DNA from: Dryas octopetala
Lineage: Eukaryota; Streptophyta; Magnoliopsida; Rosales; Rosaceae
DNA length: 64,000 bases
Reading direction: 5' to 3'
Assembly (NCBI GenBank): GCA_963921425.1
Contig: OY992838.1
Location: forward strand, 12,400,001 to 12,464,000
Shown: positions 9,054 through 20,965 of the stretch, one piece after another
Layout: every line of letters begins with the position of its first letter
Position numbering within the stretch: the stretch's first letter is position 1
Translations under genes and position numbers: made by a program
The notes under the pieces: model-generated
Databases searched by the model: none
What the model saw: only the letters and a program-made list of their open reading frames with translations
Told to the model about the DNA's origin: nothing

Positions 9054-11270
9054 TGAGACGATAAGGCTCAGCTCGTAAGTCACGCGAAACCCTATGTTGA
9101 GACCTCCTCAGAATCGCTAGACCGCAGCACTGTATCGAAGCTCCTCTACCTCTGCTGTAACTTCGACTCGGCTGACTGCGCCGCCTCATTACTCGGCGGA
9201 GAGCTCGGAACAGCGCCGTTGGCGAACGATTTGGACGAGTCGGGAAAATCGGCGCTGCATATGGCGGCGTTGGCTCACGCCGTGAAGTGCGTCGTCGTTT
9301 TGCTCAAGAAACACGCTCGTACGGACCTCAGGACCGGGGACGCTCTGGCACAGCTACCTCTGGAGCTCTCTCTTTCTAGCACAAGGTAACCAATTAGAAC
9401 GACGTAAATAATACACGTCATTTTCTCTGGGTCACGACCTCTTCGGCTCGTCTTCCCTATAAACACCACTGCAGAAATTGCTTTGCATAGAAAATTTGCT
9501 TAATACAGTTCGCTTTTGACTATTTTGTTTGTATATATTAATTCAAGCACATTCTTTCTTTATCTTAAAACATTAATTTTTCATTACCTTAATAAATTGC
9601 GATTGCCTTCTCCCAGAATTTTATGGCTTCTTCTTAAGCATAGCGCCCGAGTGAGCCAAAAGAATAAATTGGGATTAACTGCCTTTCATATTGCTGCTGG
9701 TAATGGTAATTCAGAGGCACTTCAGTTATTGAATGTTTTCTCTTCAGCTTACTTTTTCAATTTTCTAAATGCATCAACTTCCTCTTGGCAACCAAAAATA
9801 GACTAGCAGCTTTAACTTTTCCTGGAAGTCATTGGTATCGACTTTGACCTGATTGACAGATCCTTCTATTGGAAGACCCGGATGGTATTCAGTATAAGAC
9901 AGAAGTTGAAGAAACCCCACTATTTTTTGCTGTGAAGAATGAGAGAATGGAGTGTGCTGAGCTTCTTCTGAGCTGGGTTGCAAATACTGAAATTCTCAAT
10001 CTGCGGTGAGAAACAATTGAACCGTTCCCATCCAGTAAAATTTTTTTAATCTTTTCAGTAGTTATCTCTAGGAATTAAAAATTTGAATGCTAAGTTGCTA
10101 ACATTATTTGAACATGTCTGCAAATCTGTTAACATTACCAGTAGACAAAGACCTATAGACCTGACAACCTCACAAGATATGTGTTTCATATTGCTGAACC
10201 CAACCAGTGTTGGCCTCGGTAAGTTGAATTTCTAAATGTGTATTAAGGAAATTATGAAGCAGCTGCACCAATCAATGTAATTCTGTATAGTTGATTCACA
10301 TTCCTCATTTTCGATGTGCAGTCAATAATGCTCTCCCCAATCAACATAAATGTACTGCTTGTGCTTGTTCACAAGGCACCTGCGAAGCACTTCTAACCAT
10401 GACAGATGAAGACACCTCTACTGAAAGGTGAGGTGACCACTGTTATGTCAAACTTGTGTGATATATATGAGTTTGTGTGTGTGGTGTGAGAACGCTTGCG
10501 CCTTGCACATTTATGTCTATACTCTTTCTATGTGCTCAAGTTTCTACTGTCTGGGAATGCTAGAATTATTCACTCAAGTACCAAGGGAGAGATTTGTAAA
10601 TTCTTTATGCACATGGTGAGGAGGGGTATCGGAAAGTGAAGCAGGGAGCACACCAGATTCATTCTAATTCTGATGAACAACTCAAACGCAAAGTCTTCGT
10701 AGGAGGACTTACTCCTTCAGTGCACTCTGGTATGCAAACTTTTATAAAAAGCATTTTGGTATTATTAATTATGTATACTCAAGCATTGATCAACAATTTA
10801 ATTAATAGATAAATTCGATTTCATTTTCTGGATAACCTAATTTTCTTATTTTACAATATCGGTGCTTTGGATTTGTTACATTTAAAGAGGAGAAATCTAT
10901 TTCAGCAGCAGCCCAAACAAACTATGTCATAGACAAGCAATTTGAAATAAAAAGTGTGCCACCAAGACCGCTTTTAGCAGCTGAGTTAGAGAAAATGTCA
11001 CCTCCACTACAAGAACAAGAGAAGAATTGCCAATCTCAACTTACAGCCCAGGTAATAAGCCTAATTTTCTCCTTCGTGCTATTTTAGAGCCTGACTTTTT
11101 TCATTTGTTTTTTTCCTGGATTCGTTTAATATTTTTTTAATATTATTATTTTCTTTGTTTAATAGCCAGGAGATGATGTTGAAGGAACTACAATCCTCAT
11201 ATTTTTTGTGGCCACTAATGAAATTATCGTGGGTGTTGATTCGAGAGGATCAGATCGAGATACCAAAGAT
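9054..11270 (+). pseudogene. Ankyrin-CCCH-RRM protein gene fragment plus proteasome-beta-like piece (left hairpin arm)
   Basis: Exon-like blocks with introns lie in order on the plus strand. They are ankyrin repeats (9140-9386, with DESGKSALHMAALAHAVKC; about 9615-9730, with LGLTAFHIAAGNGN; 9862-10006, with TPLFFAVKNERMECAELLL), a linker (10140-10427) and a collapsed CCCH finger (EICKFF running into YAHGEE, near 10590-10630). They continue with RRM RNP2 (KVFVGGLTPS, about 10698) and RRM RNP1 (CFGFVTFKEE, about 10862-10900). The frames are interrupted between and within blocks, and the 5' exon is truncated at 9054. At 11163-11270 an unrelated block (EGTTILIFFVATNEIIVGVD, then SRGS) resembles the N-terminal nucleophile strand of proteasome beta subunits. 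The assembly looks like captured genomic fragments, not a working gene. Confidence 0.65.
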
Positions 11271-12527
11271 ATAAGTACGTATTTGCTAACTTTACGTTCC
11301 AAGAACCCAAATTTATAGGATTTATTTCCCAACTTTGTGATGTTTTCAGTTTCAAATACGAATGAAAAATTTTGTGATATAGATATTTTCATGACGTTGG
11401 CGGAAGCTTCAAAAGATGTATTCGATTGTTGGAGGATTTAAAAGATTTGGTAAGGGTTTTGTATATACACATGTTTTTTTTTTTTTCCATATATGCATAC
11501 ATGTTAATAAGTATTTTATATCTAGTGATTTAATAACACAGGTCAAGCATAATAAGACGACCACAGTTGGGGAGGCAGCTTAACATGCGTTAAATTTTTT
11601 TGAAACAAATAAGATTTGGAACACCGGACATTTTTTTGTTGCTATAGAAAATAAGGTAATGAAATCTTGCGTACATTAAAAGTTTTACTTTATTTATTTA
11701 TTGTTTGTTGGATGCGTGCAAATGCCAATAGTATATATTCTTGAGAATTATGATAATCGCAAGCTCTATCCAATTAACGATCGACCCCAAGCAAATGGTA
11801 GTGGTGCAAGACATGTTCTCCCTTTTTTGCAAGCAGAGTACATCAACATTGGCTTTGTACAACTTTTGCCCATCAGCTACGTTCATGTTGGCTTTCTCTA
11901 TCCAATTAACGATCGACCCCAGACAAATGGTAGTAGTGCAAGACATGTTCTCCCTTTTTTGTAAGCAGAGTACAAAGCCAACACGAACGTAGCTGATGGG
12001 CAAAAGTTGTACAAAGCAAATGCTGATGTACTCTGCTTGCAAAAAAGGGAGAACATGTCTTGCACCACTACCATTTGCCTGGGGTCGATCGTTAATTGGA
12101 TAGAGCTTGCGATTATCATAATTCTCAAGAATATATACTATTTGGCATCTGCACGCAACAAACAATAAATAAATAAAGTAAAACTTTTAATGTACGCAAG
12201 ATTTAATTACCTTATTTTCTACAGCAACAAAAAAATGTCCGGTGTTCCAAATCTTATTTGTTTCAAAAAAATTTAACGCATGTTGAGCTGCCTCCCTAAC
12301 TGTGGTCGTCTTATTATGCTTGACCAGTGTTATTAAATCACTAGATATAAAATACTTATTAACATGCATGCATATATGGAAAAAAAAGACGTGTATATAC
12401 AAAACCCTTACCAAATCTTTTAAATCCTTCAACAATCGAATACATCTTTTGAAGCTTCTGCCAACGTCATGAAAATATCTATATCACAAAATTTTTCATT
12501 CGTATTTGAAACTGAAAACATCACAAA
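9054..12527. repeat. Left arm, loop and inner right arm of a large gene-fragment hairpin
   Basis: The sequence at 11306-11890 is mirrored by 11983-12527. The loop (about 11890-11982) holds a third copy of the CTATCCAATTAACGATCGACC segment. The mirror image continues after the CACTA insertion at 18280. There, sequence complementary to 11306 and onward is joined directly to the complement of 9387-9054, so the right arm lacks the part matching 9388-11305. The inner arms encode a segment with HALNFFETNKIWNTGHFFVA; the left copy has a stop (TAA) where the right copy has CAA (Gln). Confidence 0.85.
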
Positions 12528-12539
12528 CACTACTACAAA

Positions 12540-13160
12540 AAAGGCCTTTAATATCGGTGATCCACTGATATCTATTAAGGTGAAAAACCGATATTTCCAG
12601 GGGTGATATCTATTCTACCCTTAGAATAGATATCGGTGATACACTGATATCTATTACATGTTTTAATATCAGAACGTTTGGAAAAACTGATATCCAAATA
12701 TCTCAAACTGATATCTAAAATGTCAAAAATGGTAAGAATTTAGGTAAAACAGATATCTAAACATATTTTAAATATCATTTTGGTTTTTTAAACTGATATC
12801 TAAATGGACTTTGATATTGGTTTTCAGTAAATAACTGATACAAAACCATCTTTATATATCACATTTCTTATTAAACTGATATCTATTTTATGTTTTAATA
12901 ACATAAAGTTTGGAAGAACTGGTATGTAAACATATTTTAAATATCGTTTATGTAGTTTAAACTGATATGTAAATGTACTTTCACTACAAACTACTGATGT
13001 TACACCCATCCTTACATATCGCATTACCTATTAAATGGATATCTAAACTAACTTTTATATCGTTTTTCAGTTATTAACTGATGTTAAACTCATCTTTATA
13101 TATCAATTTTTTTAATAAAACTGATATTAAAAACTTCGAAAAAAGTGATATGTACGGTTG
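12540..13160. repeat. CACTA left subterminal repeats
   Basis: Many short GATATCTA/TAGATATC-type motifs occur in both orientations, often as AAACTGATATCTAAA, at intervals of roughly 20-60 bp. The right subterminal region (18060-18265) holds the same motifs. Confidence 0.8.
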
Positions 13161-13499
13161 GTGCGAAATATTTTTTTGTGTGTAAAAACTCATATAAATG
13201 CCCTGGACATGCAAGTACACAAATGTGTGGCCTGAAATTGGTGCATTTTCAAATTTGCCTTTCTTCCAAACATTCCAAGTACAAAAATGCATTCCATTCA
13301 TCCAAAACATGTCTACATATCACAAAAATTAGGGGGAGACCTCATCTCTCTAACCCCATCTTTCAAATCTAAGCTAGGCCTATATAGCCAACCTGTACAA
13401 AATATAAGGTATAGCCATGCACACTTGTTCTAATTTGTATTACAACAGTTCATGAGGGAAAATAATTTTACAAAATAATTGAATCAAAATTAACCTAAG

Positions 13500-13590
13500 A
13501 AATCTGCACCTCATTGACTTCAATTTCCTCAATGAGAAGACTGAGTACCTCCATTTTTCTCAGAACATCTTCCAGACTACCAACCTGTTG
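13500..13590 (-). pseudogene. Short leucine-rich coding fragment inside the CACTA element
   Basis: The minus strand has a splice-like AG at 13588 followed by VGSLEDVLRKMEVLSLLIEE and IEVNEVQIS before a stop. It looks like the coiled-coil last exon of a larger protein. I do not recognise the family, and no upstream exons could be joined to it. Confidence 0.35.
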
Positions 13591-13599
13591 AAACAATTT

Positions 13600-15500
13600 T
13601 AATGAAAGAATGACATTACATAAGTTGCAGTGTAGCTTAGTAATCATAACGACTTTAAATATGAAAGGGGTAAGAAACTTAAAGAGCATAAAGTGTTTGC
13701 TTATTTCTAAAGTTTCATCATAGCTTCTCATCAAAGATAATTAAGCTACAAAACTGAGGACTCTGAGAAGGTGGTTTGATGTCTCTATTGGTTGCCTCTT
13801 TCGTGGTTTGAATCAAGGAACAACTAATGACATGCTTAATGATTGTCTGGTCTTCATAGAGGAAGGTTAGAATAGCTGTCCCTCTCAGCATGGAATTTGG
13901 GTTCATGGCTTAGTTTAGACTTTAGAGAAGGTAGGTGGGAGACTGGAACTGCAACTTTTATTTCCTTGGTAATTTTCAATTAGTTATTGCTGGGGTGGGT
14001 CATGAATAAAGTTTTAAACAATTTTAAGGGCATGTTGCTTGTTTAAACATTCTTAAGTGTGCAAATGACATATCGTTATTGTCTACTTCATGTTTTAATT
14101 ATGTTATTGATGAAAAAACGACACGTACGTCTAGAGTATAATGTTAACAAAACTAACTCCAGCAGGTATGGTTAGTAGCAGACAAGATATTCTTGCTGAT
14201 CTAGAAAGCCACAAAAACATAGAATCTTTGGCAAGTTCATTTTATATTTCCAATTCCCACAGTAAACTTCCTAAAACCAAGGCAACTCCACCACGCTATA
14301 TTTCTTCTTATTCATCGTTTTGGGTTTTTACTGTTCCCTACTAGCTCTTGGCAGAGGGAGCAGATTACTTCAAAAAAAAAAAATTGTGACTTGGGCAATT
14401 AAACCAGGTTCCTTTCAGGAATGATCAGAAAGAGGAGGTCCTATTGGATGGAAAACCCAGAAATTAGAAGTAACAAATCAAGGCTATCAAGCTAGTAAAG
14501 TTTGGCTTATACTAGTGAGACTGAGAGATGATGCAAATATGAAACAAGAAAGTAGGGATTTAGTGCAAGCAAATAAGTCCTCGACCTAAGTGAAGGCCAA
14601 TGAAAGCAATAGGCCAAGAACTAAAGCAACTATAGACTCAATATACAGATGAAGTCTCGAGAACAATGGCATAGACATATTGCATGGACAACTGAGCATA
14701 ATGGTGTACATAGGGAAAAACTTTGTATAGGTAAAACATTATCATACAACATGTTGGACATAAACGAGGGGGACAGTTAAGACTTATTGAGAAAATCTAT
14801 GTACTGTTGAAGATTTTATAAAATATATTGGAAGCTTTTTAGAAGCTCAAGAATATGTCCCAACTATATTAAAAGAAATACTTGAAATGTGTCGTTCCAT
14901 TTCCACCTATGCCAAACCATTATGGAGCACAGAGTACGCAAAGACAAGGCAGTCATGGTACAGTATAAGAAAGTAGGCAAGGAAATGCAATAAAACCATA
15001 TACATTGATAAGAGGAATGACTACAACAAGACTATCTACCTAGACACAGACCAAACAATTGTTTTGCCAACAAGCCGAAGGTATGCAGCAAATATGCTGT
15101 ACAATAATTGCTCACTTAGTTTCTATGTGAATCACTGAATCAAAGGTAATATTAGACAAACTCTAAGTCAGCTATTTAAATCAGATATACAAAAGATTAG
15201 CACAATGCTGTGAACTGACCCCACAAACTCAACAATTGTTCTCTATTTCCAGAAGATTGATTATGCTCATCAAAATGAGAAATACAAAGGTAACGAAGTA
15301 GTAGTAAGCTAGAACCTCATTAACAAGTGGCAATCTCCACATTACATAGCAAGCTTTTCAATATCATCAGCTCCAGGACCATCTAAGTGACATAAATTAT
15401 TAGCTGCATAATAAGCATCAATTATTAATTAACACAAGAATACAGCAACAAAAATAGCAAAAGCATGTAGTGAAAGAAAAATAATATGATATTAGAAAAT
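13600..15500. other. CACTA interior without a recognised gene
   Basis: Only short open frames occur. Some may be decayed exons of a transposase, but I found no motif that supports this. Confidence 0.4.
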
Positions 15501-15506
15501 CACTAG

Positions 15507-15656
15507 AACAAAAAAAGCCATGATCTTCTTCACAAAGACCACCAAGATCATTGTCATCTTGTATCACTTTATCAAATCTAACCCCAATTTTTGAGGATCC
15601 ATTTTCTTCAAAAGCAAGAACAACTTTGCCTCGACAGCCATGCATTGGTCCCCTGC
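15507..15656 (-). pseudogene. AAA-type ATPase gene fragment captured in CACTA
   Basis: The minus strand reads GPMHGCRGKVVLAFEENGSS, then KIGVRFDKV, then DNDLGGLCEEDHGFFCS. This matches a conserved non-catalytic segment of the large plant P-loop AAA ATPases of the At1g02890/At4g02480 type ('GYRGKVVLAFEDNGSSKIGVRFD...GLCEEDHGFFC'). A CTGCAG acceptor precedes it. The Walker motifs are absent, so it is an isolated exon. Confidence 0.7.
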
Positions 15657-16111
15657 AGAGAAAAGAAATTAGAACCAAAATCACTTCCCAATCAATGGTC
15701 TACGGAATTCATGGGGCAAGATTCTCAACTTTAGCTTACATAAAATAACCACGAATAAAATAAAATAAGTCTTCATAAAGCATGCATAAATTCTCTTAAG
15801 ACTGATGTAATCAAATTAAAAGTGATTTTATATTGTCAAATTTCTTATGTTCTAAAGAATCAAAAACGAAAAAAGATATGACATTTCAACCCTCTTAACA
15901 TGAATATAAATTTATCATTCACCTCTCCTAAACTCTACAAAAAAACTCTATTACCAAAAAAACCACAAATTATCCCTGAATAAATGGTTAATGGTAATAA
16001 AGATTTTCAATCTCAAAATTTAGGTGATATATATGTTCCATTCTCTAGCAATATGACAGAATTTCCAATATAATTAACAAAAAAAAAAAGAGAGAAAGAA
16101 ATGTAGATACA

Positions 16112-16531
16112 ACCACTGCTAGCAGCCAAGAACCGATTCTTAGTGGTATCAAACTGCACTACCCCAACAGTTCGCTTCCCAAGACCATGAAAGGTACGCT
16201 TTACAGCTCCTTCACTTTCATTCCATTCCACTAAGTATGAATCCCCTTCTTTATTTGTCCCACATGAGAACAACCTAGTTGTTCAGAGATCATAGAAAGA
16301 TGTCCATAATAATATCATAGATAAAAATAATAATAATAATAATAAATATCACATGACTAAAAGAAGAAAGATTTTGTAAAGGGTGCAGAAATTATGTCAA
16401 CCTTGTTCCATCAGCACTGTATGCCATAGTGGTAGACGAATGGCCTGGTGCATCATAGTCAACTCTTGAGCCCATATTATCATACAACCATGCCTTTATT
16501 TTCCCATCAGTTGCTGTTGAGAAAATAAACT
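16112..16531 (-). pseudogene. TOPLESS/TPR co-repressor WD40 fragment captured in CACTA
   Basis: Two neighbouring exons lie on the minus strand. The first, about 16531-16402, reads FIFSTATDGKIKAWLYDNMG, then SRVDYDAPGHSSTTMAYSAD. The second, 16274 to about 16112, reads RLFSCGTNKEGDSYLVEWNE, then SEGAVKRTFHGLGKRTVGVV and QFDTTKNRFLAAS. Both match the WD40 region of TOPLESS-family transcriptional co-repressors. The exon order and intron position are those of the parent gene, so genomic DNA with its intron was captured. The LisH/CTLH N-terminus and most WD repeats are missing. Confidence 0.85.
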
Positions 16532-17312
16532 AGAACAAAAAATAGTAGGAAATTAGAATTTAGAACTTTAACGCAAACAGCTATATAGTTTTGCAAAGTT
16601 ACAAATAATTAAAATGATATGGGACTTCTGTCGTCATGGACCTCCCAAATACAATTGTCTTTTCTATTTTATGACTAATATGGATCAATTCACCTATCTG
16701 TAGAAAGGTTTTAATTTAACTATCCATACTTCTGTCTTGAGTCGGATTCCATTGATGTTCAGATCTTTGAATAAAATACCTGCTGTTAAGTAATATGTGA
16801 TCCAGATTCCCCATTTAATTTATGACGGGAGAAAACAGAATCTATATAATTTTCAGTTTGTCTTTATAAACCATAGCATATAGCATTATAGCATTATGTT
16901 TAAGAACATTCAGGCACTAATCCAAGAAAGTTTCCCATATGCAAGAGCATATCAACCATAGTAAAGGTAAAAAATGTCAAATGAAGCAAAGAACAATACC
17001 AAGAAGTAAAGGCATAGATGATAACAAGTGCCAATACGTACCAATAATGAAAAGCAGCTAAAATAAGATAAATACCAGGTAGAAAGAGCAAACCACCCGT
17101 AATAGCAATAGAAAAAAAGGTCCCTTGGCTGATCAACGTAAAAAATGTCATCATCTAAAATGGACAAGCCAGCTTAATTTATAGCATTTTGACAACAAAC
17201 AAAAAAGAAGAAACTCTGGATGCAAGGTAGTCATTTATTTTGTGAATATTTATTTTAGGGTAGCTTGGAGTTAGGGGAGCCAGTGAAATAGATGTTAAGG
17301 CCTAACTTTAGA

Positions 17313-17813
17313 CTAACAAGCAAACAATTTGTCATTTAAAATAACTAAGTACAGAACTGTAAGAAAACACACGTTTGGCTGAGAACCAAGCTTCTGCCTC
17401 GAGAGGATGTCATCCGACCTCCGAGAACCGGCAATCGCAAAGCGCCGTCCGACCTCCGAGACAGAGAGACTTGCAGAGTGAGATTGAGAGAGAGACGAAG
17501 CTCTTGACCTTGGCTTGACGAAGCTCATTCCAGTGACGATGACGAACGACTGTTCTGTAGACAAACAACAAGGCTCAATCATGCACTTGCAAGTTGAAAT
17601 CCCCAAAAAAAACCCAATAAGCAAAACCTAAAACAAAAAAGATAAGAACCTGAACTGACCTAGGTTGCTGATGGAGTAGCTCAGTGTGACGGCGCATGTA
17701 CCGGGCCACCGCAGATGATGAACGACTTCGAGGTTGTTCGAAGGAAACACCCAAGGCTTCAAAATCTCCCAATACAGATCTAATCTAGGTTTGCAGAAAG
17801 GGGGATAAGAATT

Positions 17814-17815
<2 letters not shown>
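17313..17815 (-). other. Open frames at the CACTA right side, function unknown
   Basis: Two overlapping minus-strand frames (17772-17575, beginning MGDFEALGVSFEQPRSRSSS, and 17624-17313) lie just inside a GA microsatellite. They may be a captured 5' exon. No domain is recognisable. Confidence 0.3.

Positions 17816-17818
<3 letters not shown>

Positions 17819-17863
<45 letters not shown>
17819..17863. repeat. (GA)n microsatellite
   Basis: An uninterrupted GA dinucleotide run of about 45 bp inside the CACTA element. Confidence 0.9.
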
Positions 17864-17865
<2 letters not shown>

Positions 17866-18279
17866 TAGGAAGAATTGAGAACGATGATGGCAGGATGCAG
17901 ATCGAGAACGATGATGGCGGGATGCAGATTGATGAAGTTTGTGTAAAGTGTTGGGGGTCTTCGAATGGGTAAGTGAGTCTAATTCTTGGGAGTTGTGTCT
18001 GGGATGTAGGTGGTACGCAAAAAAATTTTAAGTTGGGGGAAAATTCAGCGGCTAATCACTTAATGCAATTAAAGATATCAGTTCATATTTTAGATATCAG
18101 TTTTTAGGATATTTTTAGTTTATGGATAAAAATTTAGATATCAGTTTTAAAAAATACTGATATTTAATAAGTTATAGATATCACTAGAAAAATCAACTGA
18201 TATCTAAACTTATACAATATCAGTTTTGTTACAAACTGATATCTTAGCAGTGATATCTATGGCCTTTTTTGTAGTAGTG

Positions 18280-18860
18280 AAAGTTGGGAAATAAATCCTA
18301 TAAATTTGGGTTCTTGGAGAGAGAGCTTATGCTGGAAAGAGAGAGCTCAGAGGTAGATGTGCCAGAGCGTCCCCAGTCCTGAGGTCCATACAAGCGTGTT
18401 TAGCAAAACAACGACCCACTTCACAGCGTGAGCCAACGCTGCCATGTGCAGCGCCGATTTTCCTGACTCGTCCAAATCGTTCACCAACAGCGTTGTTCCG
18501 AGCTCTCCGCCGAGTAATTAGGCGGCGCAGTCAGCCGAGTCGAAGTTACAGTAGAGGTAAAGGAGCTTCGATATAATGCTGCGGTCTAGTGATTTTGAGG
18601 AGGTCTCAACGCATCGTTTCGTGTGACTTACGAGCTGAGCCTTATCGTCTCGGCGAATGGAGCTGATTAAGCTCAAATCAGTTTCAAGCAAGTAGGATTT
18701 TTCACTCTTGGCGTTCCGGAGATCGTCGTCAACATTCGGATCAAGGTTTTCACTATTATGTGATAAATCGGTACATTGTGGAGTCTCCGAGTTTCGGAGA
18801 TAGTCGTCGACATTCGAAGAGAAATAGCTAGATTTTGGAGTCGAGTTGAAGAGCTCCATT
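18280..18860 (-). pseudogene. Outer right hairpin arm: 5' exon of the ankyrin gene with premature stop
   Basis: This is the outer part of the right arm, displaced by the CACTA insertion. From 18655 down to 18317 it mirrors 9054-9387. From 18656 to 18859 it extends beyond the left arm and supplies a candidate start codon (ATG 18859-18857, MELFNSTPKSSYFSSNVDDY). The frame runs to CNFDSADCAA and then hits TAA at 18520-18518, where the left arm has TCA (Ser). This arm is therefore closed, while the left arm lacks the start. It keeps more 5' sequence than the left arm, so it is closer to the parent gene's 5' end. Confidence 0.7.
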
Positions 18861-19214
18861 GCTCCGAGTCCGAGTCTTTGTATTTTCTGCGATTAATTAA
18901 AATTTTCAGTACGATTTCAAATGTAAGTGAATTAATTCAAAGATATGTTCGAAGTAATTTGCAGCTTAGTGAATTAATTCAAAGATAATGTAAGTACTAT
19001 TGCTTTTGATGGTGTAATTTGCAGCTTAGTGTTGTTAATTTGGTCATTGACCACTATGATAATATACTTGGTTATTGTTGAATAATTTCTCTTAACTACA
19101 ATAATATAAAACTCTTGAATTGTTCTGGTGCCATTAGCTAAATATGAAACCATCAGTTCATTAACTTCATTTCATTGGAGCGACTAAAAATTTGCAATAT
19201 CATAATGAAAGACT

Positions 19215-19785
19215 TGTATATTATGAGTCGTTCGGTAAGAAAACACCAAACATAATATTGTCCGTTCGGTCATAGACTACCGAATATCTTTACAAAGTTT
19301 AGAAAAAAAGGTATTTGGTGGTTGCCAACCGAACATCCTTCTACTCGTTTGGTTGTGCGTCGCTGAACATCCTTTTACCTATTCGGTTGATTGTCGTCGA
19401 ACATCCTTATACTTATTCGGTTAACTAGTGCTGAAAAAATTCGAAAAAAAAATTTCAAAATTTTCTCCTTTGTGTTCAAGTTCAACATTAAACAACTATG
19501 ATTCAAACTATTGCAGTCTAAAAATAAAATTTTTTATGCAAAGAGCAATGGGTGGTGGTGTTAGGGGGTGGGTGGTGGGTGATGAGGTATTGGCGTTGGG
19601 TGTTAAGTGTGTTGTTGGGTATAAATAGCAGAAATATGTTAAGTTTATTTGTTGAGTTTTAGTAAGGGTGTTTTTGGAAAAAATAGTGGGTGTACTAATA
19701 AATTTTTAAATTTTTTAAATTGAAAGTGGGTGTAAATAATGTGTTGGGTTATAGATAAAAAAGTTGAGTCCGAATAGCGACAAAA
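19215..19785. mobile_element. Decayed relic related to the Mutator-like element (probable)
   Basis: Several degenerate TTCGGT...ACCGAA/GTCGAA palindromes (for example TTCGGTCATAGACTACCGAA) lie at 19233-19440. A G/T-rich stretch and then TTGAGTCCGAATAGCGAC near 19765-19782 follow. The last, read on the minus strand (GTCGCTATTCGGACTCAA), resembles the left terminus at 20536. A left end and target duplication were not found. Confidence 0.45.
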
Positions 19786-19789
19786 AAAA

Positions 19790-20535
19790 AAAAAACTTAT
19801 TCCCACAGTAATACCTATCCTATAAGTCTACAACTATAACTTGCACAAAATTTCTATCACTATATTTAAACTTTCACACGTTAAAAGATATGTTTAAATT
19901 AATGTAGTTTTTATATGAAGATTTTCATCAAATGATCTTGTTTTGTTTGAGTTTTTTTTTTTTGGTGAAATCTATGTCATTCTATTTAGTGAATCAGAGT
20001 CAAGCAAACATTATGTTGTGTGGCCTCGCCCCACAACACTTAAGAATTGTGTTTTGTTGTGCGTACTCACATCTTACTACAAAGGGGTTAAGGGGTTGTA
20101 ATCGTGTTGTGTTTTGTTTAGGTCAATTCATTCTAGGTTCATGTTGAGTATTAGTCAAATACTCAAATGGTGTTTCATGTTGAGACTAAATGTATCACTT
20201 ATACATTTGCATAAAATAAGAAGTTGCTTAAATCTATTGGAAAAAATCCTCTAAGTTTATAAGATTCGTAGAATATTCAATTAAAATATATTCATAGACT
20301 ACAATATTTAAAGCTAATAAATATTTGATTTAGTGGATGACATATAATATTTTATTTGAAAGAAGAACTCATGGACCGACAATTAATGAAAAAAAAAAAT
20401 GATGAACAAAACCATTTTCATTATATAATACTAATTAAAATAGATTTGTAATGTCAAATTGAGCTACTCGTGTTTAAGGCGTACCTAAATTGTATTCTTA
20501 CTTCTTACGAGTGTCGGGAATTACATATTTACATA
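19790..20535. other. AT-rich spacer
   Basis: No gene or structured element is recognised up to the left terminus of the Mutator-like element. Confidence 0.4.
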
Positions 20536-20965
20536 GGGGGCGGCTATTCCGACCACCCTGTTCTACTTAGTTGACCACCCTAAATTGAATTTAGTAAAAG
20601 ACATATATACCCTATAGCAAAATGACCATAAAGGACATCTAATATTTGGTTTTCTCCCAACACCCCCTACCATCTTCAACCACCAGCTGAGAGGAGCACC
20701 ATCATCTTCACCACCATCTTCAACCTTCCACCACCACCATCTTCAACCTTCATCTTCCACCTTCCACCACCACCATCATCAACCTTCCACCCTAGATATA
20801 GATTGTTGTTTTAAACAATCCCACCCACGTGCTCCACCCACAATCCCACCCGCTGGCTCCACCCACTCCACTCTCTTCTACCACCACCACCATCTTCAAC
20901 CAACCCTAGACATAGATTGTTTTTGTAAACAAATGCATTGTATCCAAATCACCTACTTTTGACAA

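Larger units (their letters stand above)
12528..18279. mobile_element. CACTA (CMC/EnSpm) DNA transposon, 5752 bp, non-autonomous
   Basis: The element starts CACTACTACAAAAAAGGCC and ends with the exact reverse complement, flanked by the 3-bp target duplication AAA (12525-12527 and 18280-18282). The uninterrupted site can be read from the opposite hairpin arm near 11330, confirming insertion into that arm. Subterminal regions (12540-13160 and 18060-18265) are packed with AACTGATATCTAAA-like repeats in both orientations, as for TNPA-type binding sites. No TNPD-type transposase is recognisable, so it is probably mobilised in trans. The interior carries plant gene fragments. Confidence 0.9.
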
